In this document: in pieces, positions 21,972-34,292 of the stretch
How the letters are laid out: the number at the start of each line of letters is the position of its first letter
How positions within the stretch are numbered: the stretch's first letter is position 1
Assembly (NCBI RefSeq): GCF_003171515.1
Contig: NC_089394.1
Span: 3,038,001-3,102,000, forward strand
Direction: 5' to 3'
Origin: Pyrenophora tritici-repentis
Taxonomy: Eukaryota > Ascomycota > Dothideomycetes > Pleosporales > Pleosporaceae
Length of the DNA: 64,000 nucleotides
The notes under the pieces: model-generated
What the model was told of the DNA's origin: nothing
The model's database searches: none
What the model saw: only the letters and a program-made list of their open reading frames with translations
Translations under genes and position numbers: made by a program

Positions 21972-22960
21972 CTAATACCCATGCTTCACAAACTCCCCCT
22001 CCGTCCACTCCCACAACTTCTTCCTCAACCCCTCATCCCTCACCCACTTACTCCCCGCATCCTTGACCCCCACCGGCATATAATACGCGCCATTCTCCAA
22101 CTCCTCCCTGCTCACCGTCGCACACCACGTAGTATTCAACGCGCCCCCCTCTGGACTCCTATAATGGCCGGGTAAAAACAAGCCCAAAAAGCCATACACC
22201 CACAATCCGACCTTCAAAAACACATTCGCGCGTACGGCGTTGAACAGATCCGTGAGAATAACACCCGGATGCAACGAGACACTCGTAATCTGCGGGTACT
22301 GCTCGGCCAGCTCGCGGGCGAAAAGCACATTAGCCAGTTTCGACGACCCGTAGCGGCGCCACGAACTCTCCTGTTCAAGCGCCGCTTGGTTAAATTCTAT
22401 GCCCTTGGACACGGCGAGAAGATGCCCCCGACTACTCAGATTCACTACCCGAACGTCTGCGCCGGGTAGTTTCGCCGTGTCCAACAGCGTTGGTAGCAGC
22501 AGTTTGGTAAGCAGCGCGTGGCCCATGTGGTTCGTGCCGAATTGTATCTCGTACCCTTCTTTCGTGGTACTATACGGCGTCGCCATGATACCTGCGTTGT
22601 TGACGAGGATATCGAGACGGGATTCGCGCGCTTTGAAGGTTGACGCGGCTTCGGCGATGGAGGTGAAGGAGGTTAGATCAAGGGGCAGGTGGACGATTTC
22701 GCAGGCATTGGGGACGGAGGATTTGATCGAGGTTACGGCTTCGCGGGCTTTGGATTCGGAGCGCGCGGCGAGGTAGATGCGGGCCGGGTTGTGGGCGGAG
22801 AGGTAGGCGATTGTTTGTTTGCCTAGGCCGGCGTTGCCTGGGGATTTGTGGGTTAGAGGTGCATTGGGGGGTGAAGGTGAGGATGCGTACCGCCTGTGAC
22901 GAGGATGACTTTGCCTTCGAGGCTTCCAATGTCTTGTGCTGGGTTGAATGACTTTCTCAT
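21972..22960 (-). CDS. Short-chain dehydrogenase/reductase (retinol-dehydrogenase/WWOX-like)
   Basis: Two exons, 22960-22891 and 22837-21972, split by a 53-nt intron (GTACGC, CTAAC, CCCAG), give 311 aa. The split falls inside the cofactor motif VTGGNAGLGKQ (about residues 21-31), a normal TGxxxGxG Rossmann signature. NNAG follows at about 105, and the catalytic pair is YGSSK. SLHPG and the C-terminal region follow the pattern of fungal retinol-dehydrogenase-like SDRs. NADP preference is suggested by the ARSESKAREA segment after the second strand. The substrate is unknown. Confidence 0.92.
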
Positions 22961-23679
22961 GATGGATGTTTTTGTCTGCTTTCTTGTATGTGGTGCGATT
23001 GAGCCTGCTCTGCAAGTTTAGACGGTAGTGAGACCGTGGGTGAATTGGTACAAATTGCAAAATAGGATTGCTGTCACGAAAGTGTTTCGAGCGCCATCGT
23101 GAAAGCGGAATGCCTCGGTATGTATGCTCGTTGTGCCGCTATCTCCGGCGCGCACGGACAGAACATGCATCACAGCATGTAAGTACGTCATCAAACGACG
23201 AATAGGGGCCTATCTCGAAGAAGCAACCAGTCATTGCGGCCATGATACCATGTGCGTGTTGGTGAACATTACTGGCCAACGGTTCACGGCAGTTGCATCG
23301 AATGTGCGACAAACGAGCATTTTGTAGAGGGTAGTAGGACAGACCTTGGGAGAGCAGTTACATTATGAACTTTACACCACAAGTGCGTCGTAGTACAAGC
23401 CTCGAGATAAAATATCCAATACATCAGCTAACTAAGATACCGGTAGTAGTATAAGCAGGATAACAAGAGAATACACAAATCAAAGATTTCCCTCAAACAA
23501 GGAGTAACCAGCACACCCAAACCCAGAAATCCGCATCAACAACACTATCGCAAGAATATAACCAGGGTGTCGTTATCTACACTACATTAAACCACTACTA
23601 CCGCTAAAAAAACACATGATAAAAAAAACAGACACGCCTTCACCAAAACAATATCCACAAACAACACTTCAAAAACTCA
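22961..23679. other. Intergenic region
   Basis: About 0.7 kb between the SDR start and the 3' end of the DUF262 gene. The A-rich part around 23460-23670 is probably the 3' UTR of the latter. No gene was seen. Confidence 0.4.
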
Positions 23680-26522
23680 TCATCTAGCACCCCTACCCCC
23701 AACACCAGCTCTCGGATTCTGTTTAAACCTAGCATATGGGTTGTTTGTAGGTTCAGACTCCTCATCCGAGTCAGGATAGCCTACGATATTAGGGTTAGGT
23801 TTTATCCGCGGAGCAGCGGGCTGTTTGACCGCTGCGGGTTTGTTCTTGAAAGCTTGAAGGAGAATTTGTCGTTGCTCTTCTTGCTGCTCGCCGTCACTAG
23901 TGAGATCAATAATGCCGTTTAACTGTGCAGGTGATTTGGTGACTGGAAGCGTATTGCTCTTCCGCTTCCTGGGCTTGGATCGTATTGGTGTTGGAGATGT
24001 GGTTGCCGGATCTGTTACTGCTGACGGAGCTACTGGTGATGCCACAGAAGTCACAGATGGAGCCGCCGATGGTCTCTGAGGAAGTTTCCGCGCAGCTGTT
24101 GGTGACGCCCCCGATGACGCGACCGGTGGCTTCTGAGGAAGCGAGAGCGAGTGCGATGCCATCGATGGAGCCACTGCTGGCTTTGGAGGAAGCACTCGCG
24201 ATGCTATCTTTGGAGACACGGATGCGATGACGCCGTTCCACTCCTCTGTATGTTGTGGTGCAAATGCGCCAAATCCTTGTAACTTTACTGGAACCTTGCT
24301 ACTCGGGCGAGATTGTGGGCGAGATGTATTTGCACGTGGTGGTTCATTCGCCGTCGTTGCTTCGCCATTCGCTGACGAAATGCATCCAGGCGCGGATACA
24401 ACTCGTGTTGAGGTTTGCATTGGCGCCGTCGGGGCTCGGTAAGTGTTGGGCTCGGGAGCCTGGGCCGGCTGAACGCACGGAGGTGTCAAGCGAGGTGTAG
24501 TCTCAGGTGTATAAGGAGCATAAGGGCTTTGATAAGGGCTTCGCCGTCTTGCCGTACCTGCAGGAACGTGTACACTTGTCGACATTATCGATGTTGTGTA
24601 TGTAGAACCTCTTGATTGACCTTGCCCTGATACCCCTGCACTCTGTGGTAATGTGGCTGGGTTCGGTATCAAAGGCGAGGCCGGGTTAAAATTGACGGGT
24701 GACTGCTGCTGAACTGCACACTGTGGGAATGTATGAGTAAACGCACGAGGCGACGATGAAGCCGCAGCGCTATAAACAGATCCCTGAAACTCGTTCGAAA
24801 GGTTCGAAGAGTATGGACTGGTAGCACTGTCTGTCCTTTGGGCATCGGAGACTGGCAAATCATCCGCTTGCACATGGTCAGTCCGTTGTCGTTTCCGTGA
24901 TGGTAGAGGTGGTGTCGGTAGTTGAGGCTCGCAATCCGTCTTTATGACTGGTGGTAATACGGGTATCTGTTTGCTCTTCGGCAGTGGTCGTTTTCTTTGG
25001 ACAGTCTGCTGCGTTACCACTGGTTGACGTGGTAGCATTGCTGTTGCCGTAGGTTTCACTGACTGTTGCGTATTCCGGTTCACTGTAGAGCCATCCACAG
25101 CCCCGCGGATTGCCTCGAGGTCGGCTATGAAATCCCAAATGAACTTCCACATCGTTGCATTGATGCGCATCTCTTTGAAGTGTTCTCGCAACGCTACTCG
25201 CATAGCTCTGATGTCCCCCAGCAACAACTCGTTATTTCTTGTTTTGGAGTATTCAGAAATAAGAGTGGTGACGGCTACCATTTCCATGGGTGCAAACGTT
25301 TGCACGCCACTGAGGTATCTGTCGGCGTTTGTAAAAGTGTTGGGGTCTAGTTGTATAAGATCTTGGAGGATTTTCCAAACGTCCGCAAGGTGGGATTTAG
25401 TCGCGTCGTCAATCGCATGCGAGTCGTTCAGTAGTTTAGTGATAAGACTGTGGTTTGCCCTAAAGGCGGGTATCCCGTTTGCAGTACTTGGGTGCTGGAC
25501 TTCCAAAATCTGGCTGAAGCAAGCCAGAGTCAACTGAAAATCTTTCGCTCGTTGACGATCCTTCAGTAAAGAGTAAACGAGATCGAAGTCTTGCACAAAT
25601 AGCTTTGTGAGTTCTTGCCAGGGACCGCTCTTCGCTCGCATCTTCTCTGCCGCACTTAGCTGCAAGCCCATCTGAACGCGAGCAAACAGATCCTCCTCTT
25701 GCTCCAAGGAAAGGTCTTTGAATTGGAAGATGATGAATTCTTTTTCTAGAAAGATTCGCTTGGCCTTTTCGTCAAGCACTTTTTTGCGCCTGGCGCCCGG
25801 TGAGTCGCAAAACCACCTACAACTGTCAGTGAGTGGATTCCAGAATGGAATCTGTTAGACTTACCATTTTTCTCCTCTGCAGTCATGGCAGGGAATCATT
25901 CCTTTGACGAATGCCCGTACGGAGGACAATCGCTGCTTTCCATCGACACAAACAAGAGTATCCTTTCCATTGCCACTCGCAGTATTTGACTGGCTGTTCA
26001 GGATAATTGGGGGAATGTAGTAATTTTCTGTACTGACGTCAGCGGTTTCACGGTAGTCAATATCAACGGCAATACCTACCCATTAAAGAATCTATTAATC
26101 CAGTCATACGCTCGGCTGTTCACTGTCAGTACGTGGATTACAAAATATAGCGTTGTTGACTTACCTGTCCAGACAACCTCACGTTGATACTCCGGGTCGA
26201 CATTAATCCTACCGTTATCTAATTCCACTATGAATAGTCAGCAGAGTCTGTGCGAGTTGCCGTAATGACTCTTACCAATAAGTTTCCTCAAACTCTGCAA
26301 ATGGACAATTGACGACGGCAGTTCCGGCCGGGGCTTGTAAACATTCGGGTCATAGTCCTCGCTTTCCACATCCGCGAACATGCCGTCGTCGTCGTCGTCG
26401 TCGTCGTCGCCATCGATTTCGTTCTTGATGTATGATTGGGCAGCGTTGTCGTTGTCGTGCGCTGATGCATACGGACCGGGCTGCGCATGGCTAGTGCTGA
26501 CTTGCATGCTGAGATCTGACAT
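23680..26522 (-). CDS. DUF262 (GmrSD N-terminal / ParB-like fold) domain protein
   Basis: Five exons: 26522-26276, 26227-26165, 26115-26080, 26027-25865 and 25816-23680, giving 881 aa; all junctions keep frame and use GTAAG/GTAGG donors. An acidic N-terminus includes an Asp run encoded by a GTC repeat. The DUF262 signature follows: DPEYQR at 93-98 with VVW, IPPIIL at 120-125 and DGKQR at 144-148 (LVCVDGKQRLSSVRAF), the ParB/Srx-type nucleotide-binding motifs of GmrSD-like proteins. Helical sequence follows to about 400; the remaining half is Pro/Ser/Thr-rich and disordered with basic patches. In bacteria GmrSD is a type IV restriction enzyme against modified phage DNA. Here no DUF1524 HNH nuclease domain is visible, so nuclease activity is doubtful. 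The cellular role is unknown, probably nuclear. Confidence 0.85.
26385..26409 (+). repeat. GTC trinucleotide run coding for poly-Asp
   Basis: About eight GTC units on the plus strand, read as GAC on the minus strand. It gives the Asp run in the acidic N-terminus of the DUF262 protein. Length variation would change the protein without shifting frame. Confidence 0.85.
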
Positions 26523-27845
26523 GGTGCCCGGTGTTGAAGGTCGCGGAGGATCCTCGTGTTGGCGATCCTACAACGGAGCCACTGCTTTTGACTAACCTCG
26601 AGGTCACAAGCCTACCCCACTTAATTCTGCAACAACTAAACGGATTCGCTACTAGCCCGTTAGAGGTAAACAGTCGTCTTTCACGAAGCTTCTCTCGTAC
26701 CTTCACGGTCGATGGTAGGAGAGCGCTCGGATGCTAGAGATTTCTTGGGGGATTTTCTCCCCCCTTTTTATATGCTCCATTATTAGGCAGCCATACCAAT
26801 AATCGTTACTTTGCCGTTTGAAACGTGAAAGTTTCGCCCCCCTGCGAAAGCGAAAAATCGCTGTGCCAGTGCCATGGATCTCCGCCTATGACGCTAAGGC
26901 AAGTACGCACGAGCCACTCTCAGATTCTAGCCAGCGTCATCGAGGTAGCGACCGCTCCTTTTACCGCTGTGCCTCTGCATGGAAGCGTACAGGTGATACA
27001 ACAAAGGTAATGTGTATATTACATTTACCCTGTCAATATGTATTGTGTATCAAACACTTTACAGTGCAGAAGAGTGTGACTCACGTACGCGAAGCCTGTA
27101 TCTTCGTGTCAGGCCCATGACGCTGGGGTACTTATTGGGAGTAGATCTGCGCACCCTACGATACGAGCGGTACACGTTAACATAAAAAGCAAAAAAGGGC
27201 GTTACTACGCGTTACTACACTATCTTCACAGATCGTCGTACGTGAAGCGATCTTGTTACAATCTTGAATCTTAGATTCCAAGGTAAATAGCCAACCTACA
27301 AACCTCTATCCCTTCCTCGGGCCACAAATCTCATACCTATAAAAAATCCTTACGATTAGACTAAGTAGACCAACTCCAACATGATTCATCTAGTTCACTC
27401 TATGCATCAAACGGCCTCAAGCATCCAAAGGGCTGATGCAATTATCTGGTTACAACCCAACATCAAAAGAGGCTGAGAAACAGGCTACAGCCAATATCCA
27501 AAAAGCATGGTAGGGACCCTCCCCCCACCTTTAGTTTGCTACAATTGGAATAGATACCGAGGATATACATAGTAGTCAAGTGAAGTAAGCCGACCCCATT
27601 CCTTGATAGACTACATAAACTTACGACGTTTCCCAAATATAAAGGAACTCGAATTCTACACAGAACATTACTTAAATTACTAAAAGATGAATCTAGTCAC
27701 GCCCTTTAACTTTTCCGTCCCCCATATGTTGGAATAATCTGTCGAGTTTGAAAATCAACCCCTAGTGAAGATGAATATGCCGCTGGTATACACGAAAATA
27801 TGGCCACTGGGCTCATTGCACAGCTTAAACATATCCCCCAGCCGC
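26523..27845. other. Gene-poor intergenic, 1.3 kb
   Basis: The first 250 bp are the upstream region of the DUF262 gene. The rest is AT-rich with no frame longer than about 100 codons and no convincing exon. Degenerate mobile-element sequence is possible but I could not identify any. Confidence 0.4.
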
Positions 27846-30619
27846 TCAATCATCATAAAGCGAATCTCGCTCGTCTTCCTCCTGAGCAGCATGGTCTGCG
27901 CTGAACTGATCCTGGAAATGACCCTTTTCCACCTCCTCCATGACAACATCTTCCCTATCTTGGTCCTGCGCCTCTTGTGCATCTAGAACATCATCTTCCG
28001 CGCCGTCTCCATCTTCTTCGCCACTCTCTTCGCCGTCGCTAATGTCAACGACTTGCATAGCCTTGGCCTTGCTGGTAAGCTTAAGACTGATATCGCCCAA
28101 GTGCTCAGACTGTTGCACGTCGAGCATGCCCTTCATACCAAGTGCAAGCACCATCATCAGCCCCTGGCAAGCGATCATCTTGGTATTCTCAGCGGGTGGA
28201 AGCAGCTCCTCAAACGAGATCTCGTCGATATCGGCAGCGGCCTCGACTTGCAAGATATCAGACATTTGCTCCCTGATACGTTCATGAATGAAAGCAGCAA
28301 AATTCGCGCCCTCTGTAGAAAGTGCTTCGCGCACACGTGTCGCCACCTCCGGAGCGGCTCCATGTACTGGCAGAGGAAAATCCAAACTAGGACCGGCAAG
28401 CCCAAACTCGTCGCCCCCGAAATCAGCATCACTCGTAAAGGTTCGAAAAGGTTCCAGTGCTGCGCTAGGCTGACCCTTACCATGCAGTGGGGAAGCGGAT
28501 ACCAGACGGCAGCTGCCTGGTCGACCCTGTTCTGCCGAGCCGCCCATCATACCAACACGTCCACTGCGGGGAATGGCCGACGAGCCGCGTACAGAAGCGC
28601 TCATGTTCCAGGGCATGGCTGAGAAGATTTGCTGGTCGTCAAGGGCGGATGCGGCTTCGCGAGGTAGTTCGACTGCGTTGTCATCACCGGGTATGAGGAA
28701 GCCTTCTTCTTCTTCATCTCCAGCGCGACCGAACTCGCGTTCTTCGGTACGCTGACGCACGCGCCGGGATTCTTCTTGCGTGGTATCGTCGATTCCACTG
28801 TCGCGGTCGTGCTTCGCGCCAGTGACCTTGCGGCTCAAGCCAGTGAGTGACTCGAAGAGTCCGTCGCCGATGAACATGTCGAATGGGTTGGGATGTAGAC
28901 CGAAGATGCGTTGGCCGATGTTACCAATACCAGAGTTCCAGACATAGTGTTCTGCGTTCTTCCGAGCTTGCACGGTAGCTCGATATTGCATCTTTTGTCG
29001 GGCGGCGGCCTTCATGTTCGCACGGTAGTCTGTGTTCCAGTCTGACAGCACCTTGTTGCGGAGCTCAATTGCTGCGTCGGTGCGAAGAGTGCGTGCAATC
29101 CGGTGTCGACGCTGCGGTGCAGAAAATGATTCGGAGGATTTGACTACTTCGGCGTGGTCGCTGGACTGTTGTGGAGCGTCCGATGTGGCTATTTCATCTC
29201 CAGGAAGGTCTTCGTTGTAGACGGGGAATTCAATGTCTTCTTGATCTCCGGGGAACTGGTATGGGTCAGTGTTCATGTTGTAAATATAGTAGATGAAACA
29301 AATAGGACAGAAGGTAAGAATGGGAGAAGAAGGAATAACAAGACCGCAGGAAAGGAGTGTGCACGAGGCACTCAAGCTTCAAGACGACATCTGACATCTG
29401 AGGCATGCTCGCCAGAAAGGTGAGGTCATGAACAGCCATGCCGTGAGCCCCAAGTGAGAGAAGTACCTGCACCTCTCAAGACACACATCCGAGATTGCAG
29501 TGCAAAAACACGCAAAAAAGCACAGTAAAACTCACCTGACCGACAGCCTGCCGTCCCTCTCCATGTTCCCTCCTCACCCTAGCACTCATCTCAGCATCAC
29601 CAGACACCTCTGCACCCACAGCCCGAACCGGTGTTCTAGCCGCCGACCTACGACCCGGCGACAAATGAATGATATTCCCATCATCTCCAAACATGAAATC
29701 CGGATCTTCAATCTCCACCATATTGTCCTCATCTCCCAGCACACCACCAAGACCACCAAGCTCATTCTCGCCTTCGAGTCTGAACTCGGCCGGCAGACCA
29801 GGCGATGACGAGCTAGGAAGCACAAGCCCACCAATGACACCGACATGAGATGAGGAGTCCTGGGATTGCTGCGAGCCAAAGGGTGTCAGGGACTGTGAAC
29901 TGCCGGAGTGAACAATGTGCAGGTTGAACCTGGAGTCGAGTTCTGCGAGGAGGTCTGGGGGAGGAAGAGTGAAGTCAGGGAGGAAAGATGGGTCGTCTTG
30001 AAGGATGAGCTGTTCGGGTCTGTGAAGCGTTTGTGAGTTCAATTGTTCGGTAATGGAAGCGTGTGTGTGTGTGTGTGTGGAAGCGTACGTACCTAGCTCT
30101 ACCAGCATCAGGATCCAGCGCAGCATCTTTAACCGTGCGTAGCATCATCTGCAACTCATTCTGCGCATTCTGTGCATCTGAAAGAACGTATCCGCACTGC
30201 TGTAGGTACACACGCGAGACACCGTATCTATACACCATCAATTGTCAGTGTTGCATCACATTCAGAAAACTCGGTGACCACATACAACAAATTCCCCTGT
30301 AGCCGCAAAGCCATAGGCGCCACCGGATCAACAATAGTCTGACAAGCTTTCGGAACATCGACTTCGAGGATCTGCTTGCGATTGATGCGCTTCAGGCTGG
30401 ACTTTTGACCGAGTGTGGCGACGAGCCTGTGCGTTTTTCGTCAGTGGAGGGAAGGAGCTACTGGGGATTTATTCTAGCTCACCATACGGTTGCGACGCCA
30501 TATTTGCGCGAGGTTAATACTGGAAGAGAGAGTTAGCTGTCGTTACTGTTGCTGTTACTGCATGCAGAAAGCGCCTGGTCAGTCATGATGTGAAGCTTAC
30601 TTTCGTGACTGTAGAACAT
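27846..30619 (-). CDS. rec8: Meiotic cohesin kleisin Rec8
   Basis: Six exons: 30619-30601, 30519-30483, 30426-30286, 30227-30093, 30019-29536 and 29255-27846, giving 741 aa. The N-terminus MFYSHEILTSRKYG-ATVWLVATLG and the later MALRLQGNLLYGVSRVY are the Rad21/Rec8 N-terminal domain that binds Smc3. The C-terminal winged-helix region shows ISFEELLPPAENTKMIACQG followed by LALG-KGMLDVQQ, the Smc1-binding end. The middle is acidic and disordered, as in kleisins. VWLVATLG rather than VWLAAHW points to Rec8 rather than Rad21. It should hold sister chromatids together in meiosis. The last intron (29535-29256, 280 nt) is long for this genome and may hide a small exon; phase is 0 on both sides. A short GT repeat lies in intron 4. 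Confidence 0.88.
30061..30079 (+). repeat. GT dinucleotide microsatellite in a rec8 intron
   Basis: Nine and a half GT units inside the fourth intron of rec8 (30092-30020). Confidence 0.9.
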
Positions 30620-31049
30620 GATGGTGGTGATGGTTAATACATGGAACGAAGGACTGTACGGGCCGTGATGATACAATGAAAGACTAGAGCATGAGCCGCG
30701 AGTAAGGAAGCTTGACAGAACGATACTGGGGTAGAAGAGAGGATAATGGGGCAGAAGAGACAAGGACTGAAGGTGAAGCGTCAAGATCATGAAAAGGCTT
30801 GGCAGCAGCAAGATTAGACGCGTTTGCACGCGACGCGCAGTGAGGTGAAGACGACCCGAACGAGCGTGTGTGGCAGATCAAACTAGTCTATTAATGCAAT
30901 TCTAGAAGTCATGGAATCGTGAATCATGCTTTCTACAGCACTGTCCCCTAGCTTGCCCAGCTGATCAACGCCAATGCTATGCGTTAAACATTTTTCCACT
31001 TGCGTTACTTAGGATGGCGACGAGGCTGACTGATTCATGAATGCTTTGC
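30620..31049. other. Intergenic, rec8 upstream and UBP6 3' flank
   Basis: About 430 bp holding the rec8 promoter and the UBP6 3' flank. No gene was seen. Confidence 0.4.
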
Positions 31050-32958
31050 CTATGCCTCGCCCATCTGCACATCCTCATCAATAGAGGGTAGGGGGACTGC
31101 GCGGTATAGGAGGATAAGAGCCGAGTGACTTTGGCCTACACAGTGTCAGTCACTGAAGACATCAACAGATATGAATACTTACCACCACCAGACAGAGTCT
31201 GTATCCTCTCAGCATCGACCTCGGAGACCTTCTCGTCATTGAACCACCACCACTTGCCGTCTTCCTCCTTCCGCTTACCGGTGTTGGGATCCTTGGCACC
31301 CTGCTTCTTGACGAAAGATGTGTAGTGACCGCTGTCAGCGCTGGCACCCTGGTGGGTAATCACGCCCCTAAGATCGTAAAGACCCGTCTGGTTCGCTCCC
31401 TCGTCGGCAGCCATCTTGGGGTCCACGAGAGCGAGAAGCTCCTTCTTTGCAGCCAAGATGGATGCGGCGCGTTCAGCCTCTACTTGAGCATCGGTCTTGT
31501 ACTCGACCTCTTCCATCTTGGTGTCTTCGGCTGGCTTTCCGGCATCCTCCTTCTTTTGTGCAGCCTCCTTCTTCTTCTGCAGAGGCTCCTTGTGGGCAAG
31601 GGGGTCAGTGTCGTTCTCCTCGCCGGCCTTCATGCGCTTCTGTCGCTTGCGGGCACGCTCGACGTCCTCCTCTTCCTTGCGGACCTCACGGATCTTGTCG
31701 CGGATAGGGACCAGGAGCTTCCTCAGTTCGTCTGTACAGAACTCCAGCGCGTCCAACTCCTCGGGGAAAGTGACCTTGCGCATGATCTTTGCCTTCTTGT
31801 TGGTATCGCGTCTCCAGTCGAAGCGCACAAAGTGGATGGGCAAGTGCTTTGGCAGGCGTGCGATCTTTGATGTCTTGGTGTACAGGGCGTTCCTGCCCAG
31901 AACCTCGGACCTCTTCTCAATCTGCTCCTTGAGGCCAGCGGCCAGACCGTCTCTAAGATGATTTGTCTCAACATTAATGTGACAATTCAATTTGAAGAAT
32001 AGGTCCTCGCTGTGTACCGGCTCCTCGCCACCCTCCTTGGCGCCTGGCTCATCGCACTCCATGACCGACTCGAACTTGCCGGCCATGTACTTGTCGATCC
32101 AGGACAGCTCTTGCTTCTTGGTCGCGTCTGAACCCGTCTCGTTGTCCTTGATCTTCAGCTTTTGGCGCAGCTGCGAGACAATCTGTGACCAAGCCTCCTC
32201 CGCATCTTGTTGCGCATAGCCGTGGCCGTCCTTTGACTTTTGGGCGAACTGGGGGAATGCGGTTCGGAGAGCGTTCAAGAAGGCCAGTGGCGGGAAACCC
32301 TGCTGAGTCTCGGACATTTGCTTGAATAGATCGCGGAGGGAGCCTGTCAAATCTGTAGAGGCACCGAGGCCACCGAGACCGAATTGGCTGAGTGCGTGAG
32401 CGGAGCTAGACGAGCCGGAGTCCTGGCTGTGAGATGTCAGTATGAGGACTTGGATCTATTGAGAAGCGACCATACCTGGCAGTGTACCGCAGAAGCTCTT
32501 CCTGGAGTTCTGGAATGGAGCGCAGAGTCTGGAGCGTCGAATTCATGTAGCAGGTATTGCCCAAGTTCTGCAGACCGGCCGGTGTGGCGCCTTCCAACTG
32601 TGCGGCCTCGGCCTCGTCCATGTCTTCCAAGAACTTTACGGGGGCTTTGGGCTTCTCGATGACTCTTCCCGAACCAGAAGGCGAACCCAACATCATGAGG
32701 ACCTGGTTGGGCTTGAGGTTTAGTTTGCTCATATCCGTGTCATCTTTAAGCTGGCCGCCCTTGACGATGACCTTTTGGCGCTCGGGCTCGACGCCGGTGA
32801 TGGAGAAGAGCTGGTACTTGAACGTCTCGCCTGTAGACGTGGTATCGACTTCGAGCTCATGCTTCTTGCCCTGATGCTTGACAATTACTAGTGACGCGCG
32901 AGTTAGTAATGCGGTACTCTGGAAATATAAGTGGATGCGTACCTGGTATAGACGCCAT
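31050..32958 (-). CDS. ubp6: Proteasome-associated deubiquitinase Ubp6/USP14
   Basis: Four exons: 32958-32943, 32887-32476, 32426-31183 and 31135-31050, giving 585 aa. An N-terminal ubiquitin-like domain (about 4-75) docks on the proteasome base. The catalytic Cys box GLQNLGNTCYMNS puts the nucleophile at Cys118, the same number as in yeast Ubp6. The His box is GVITHQGASADSGHYTSFV. The last exon supplies the conserved ending SALILLYRAVPL; without removing the final 47-nt intron (31182-31136) the frame stops early, which supports the intron. A charged Lys/Glu insertion lies within the USP domain (about 400-490). It trims ubiquitin chains at the 26S proteasome. It diverges from ARPC4 with 292 bp between start codons. 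Confidence 0.95.
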
Positions 32959-33250
32959 GATGAATGTTCAACTATACGTTTTGGAAATGTATAGGATTTC
33001 CGGCCAAATGGAGGCGACGGATGGTTATAAGAGTTCGTGGGGGCAAAAGACCAAAGGCCGATGCATGCAACTGCAACGGTGGGCGAGGCAAAGCAGCCCG
33101 CCAAGCTCAGCCGCCGCCCGGAGCTTCAACCCCACTAGCGACTGCAGGCACGGACGGCCCAACTCCCCATACTGACATGTCATAGTCGGTTCTCCCCCGA
33201 CTTGCCGCCCTGAATATCGACCTTTGAGCTGGTCTTGAGCTCTGAGCAAC

Positions 33251-33907
33251 ATGGTGCGGTCTTGTAGTCAATTCCTTGTCTTAATAATGCTAACATGCCC
33301 AGTCGCAATCACTCCGCCCATACCTCCAGTGCGTGCGCTCGTCGCTCACAGCCGCCCTCTCCCTGTCCAACTTTGCCTCGCAGGCCTCGGAACGCCACAA
33401 TGTCCCCGAAATTGAAGCTGCAAGCTCCCCGGAAGTCATTCTGAACCCGCTTACCGTATCGAGAAACGAGAATGAACGCGTGTACATCGAGCCCAGTATC
33501 AACAGTGTACGAATCAGTATCAAGATCAAACAAGCCGATGAGATTGAGCATATTCTGGTTCACAAGTTCACACGCTTCTTGACGCAAAGAGCCGAGTCTT
33601 TCTACATTCTACGGAGAAAGCCGGTCAAGGGCTACGATATTTCGTTCCTGATTACAAACTTCCACACCGAGGAGATGTTGAAGCACAAGCTGGTGGACTT
33701 TATCATCCAGTTCATGGAGGAGGTTGACAAGGAGATTTCGGAGATGAAGCTCTTCGTAAGCAATCCGAGGATTCCTGAGGTACATGGACTGACAAGTTTC
33801 TAGTTGAACGCAAGAGCTCGTTTCGTGGCTGAGTCTTTCCTTACACCGGTACGTTCGGCTACACAATTACTGCCTAGCACACACTAACATGAGTCCAGTT
33901 TGACTGA
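33251..33907 (+). CDS. Arp2/3 complex subunit 4 (ARPC4/p20)
   Basis: Four exons give 169 aa: 33251-33253 (the ATG alone), 33303-33755, 33804-33848 and 33899-33907 (two codons plus stop). The reading after the first intron starts S-Q-S-L-R-P-Y-L, and the conserved body includes [73 protein letters not shown] and [12 protein letters not shown]. Length and sequence match ARPC4 (168 aa in animals) end to end. It is a core subunit of the actin-nucleating Arp2/3 complex. The frame before 33303 looks coding but does not match the family, which argues for the start-codon exon. Confidence 0.94.
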
Positions 33908-34292
33908 GCATACTATAATGTCCACGTTTGTACATATCGGGCAAGGTGTGGAAGTAGCAAGACGGATGGACAATGCAGAGAGCCGGGTCCGGGTCCGGGT
34001 TGCGGCGTGAGAAAGTTGTCATATAAGCTGAGCATTCGACCAGCACTGAATAGAAACACAAGCTTCAAATCTATACATATCACACATATGGAAAGCATGT
34101 GCATGTTTAGGAACAGCTTCATGAAAAGCACCTTGGTATTCTTAGTCATTTCTGTCCTTTCGCATCTTCATCTTTGGTCTTTTGAGCTACATGCAGTATG
34201 TAATCCGAGGCGTACCCAGATAAGCCCAATAACCCATCTGTCCTCGATAAGTCGGCGAGAACAGCAGTTCATAACCCGTCGAGACCAGCAGT
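33908..34292. other. Convergent intergenic region
   Basis: 3' flanks of ARPC4 and the peroxiredoxin gene. Overlapping open frames here are non-coding by codon content. No gene was seen. Confidence 0.4.

Noticed and set aside
13898..23000. Secondary-metabolite cluster (MFS, FMN oxidase, SDR, NmrA-like)
   Set aside because: No PKS, NRPS, terpene synthase, P450 or cluster regulator is present, and the enzymes are interspersed with housekeeping genes.
27121..27845. Possible relic transposon
   Set aside because: The AT-rich sequence gave no alignable transposase motif or inverted ends by eye.
30061..30079. GT run as a telomere-like or regulatory repeat
   Set aside because: It lies inside a rec8 intron and is an ordinary microsatellite.
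23680..30619. DUF262 gene and rec8 as a functional pair or defence island
   Set aside because: They are separated by 1.3 kb, share no promoter, and no nuclease or helicase partner lies adjacent. Neighbourhood alone does not support a system.
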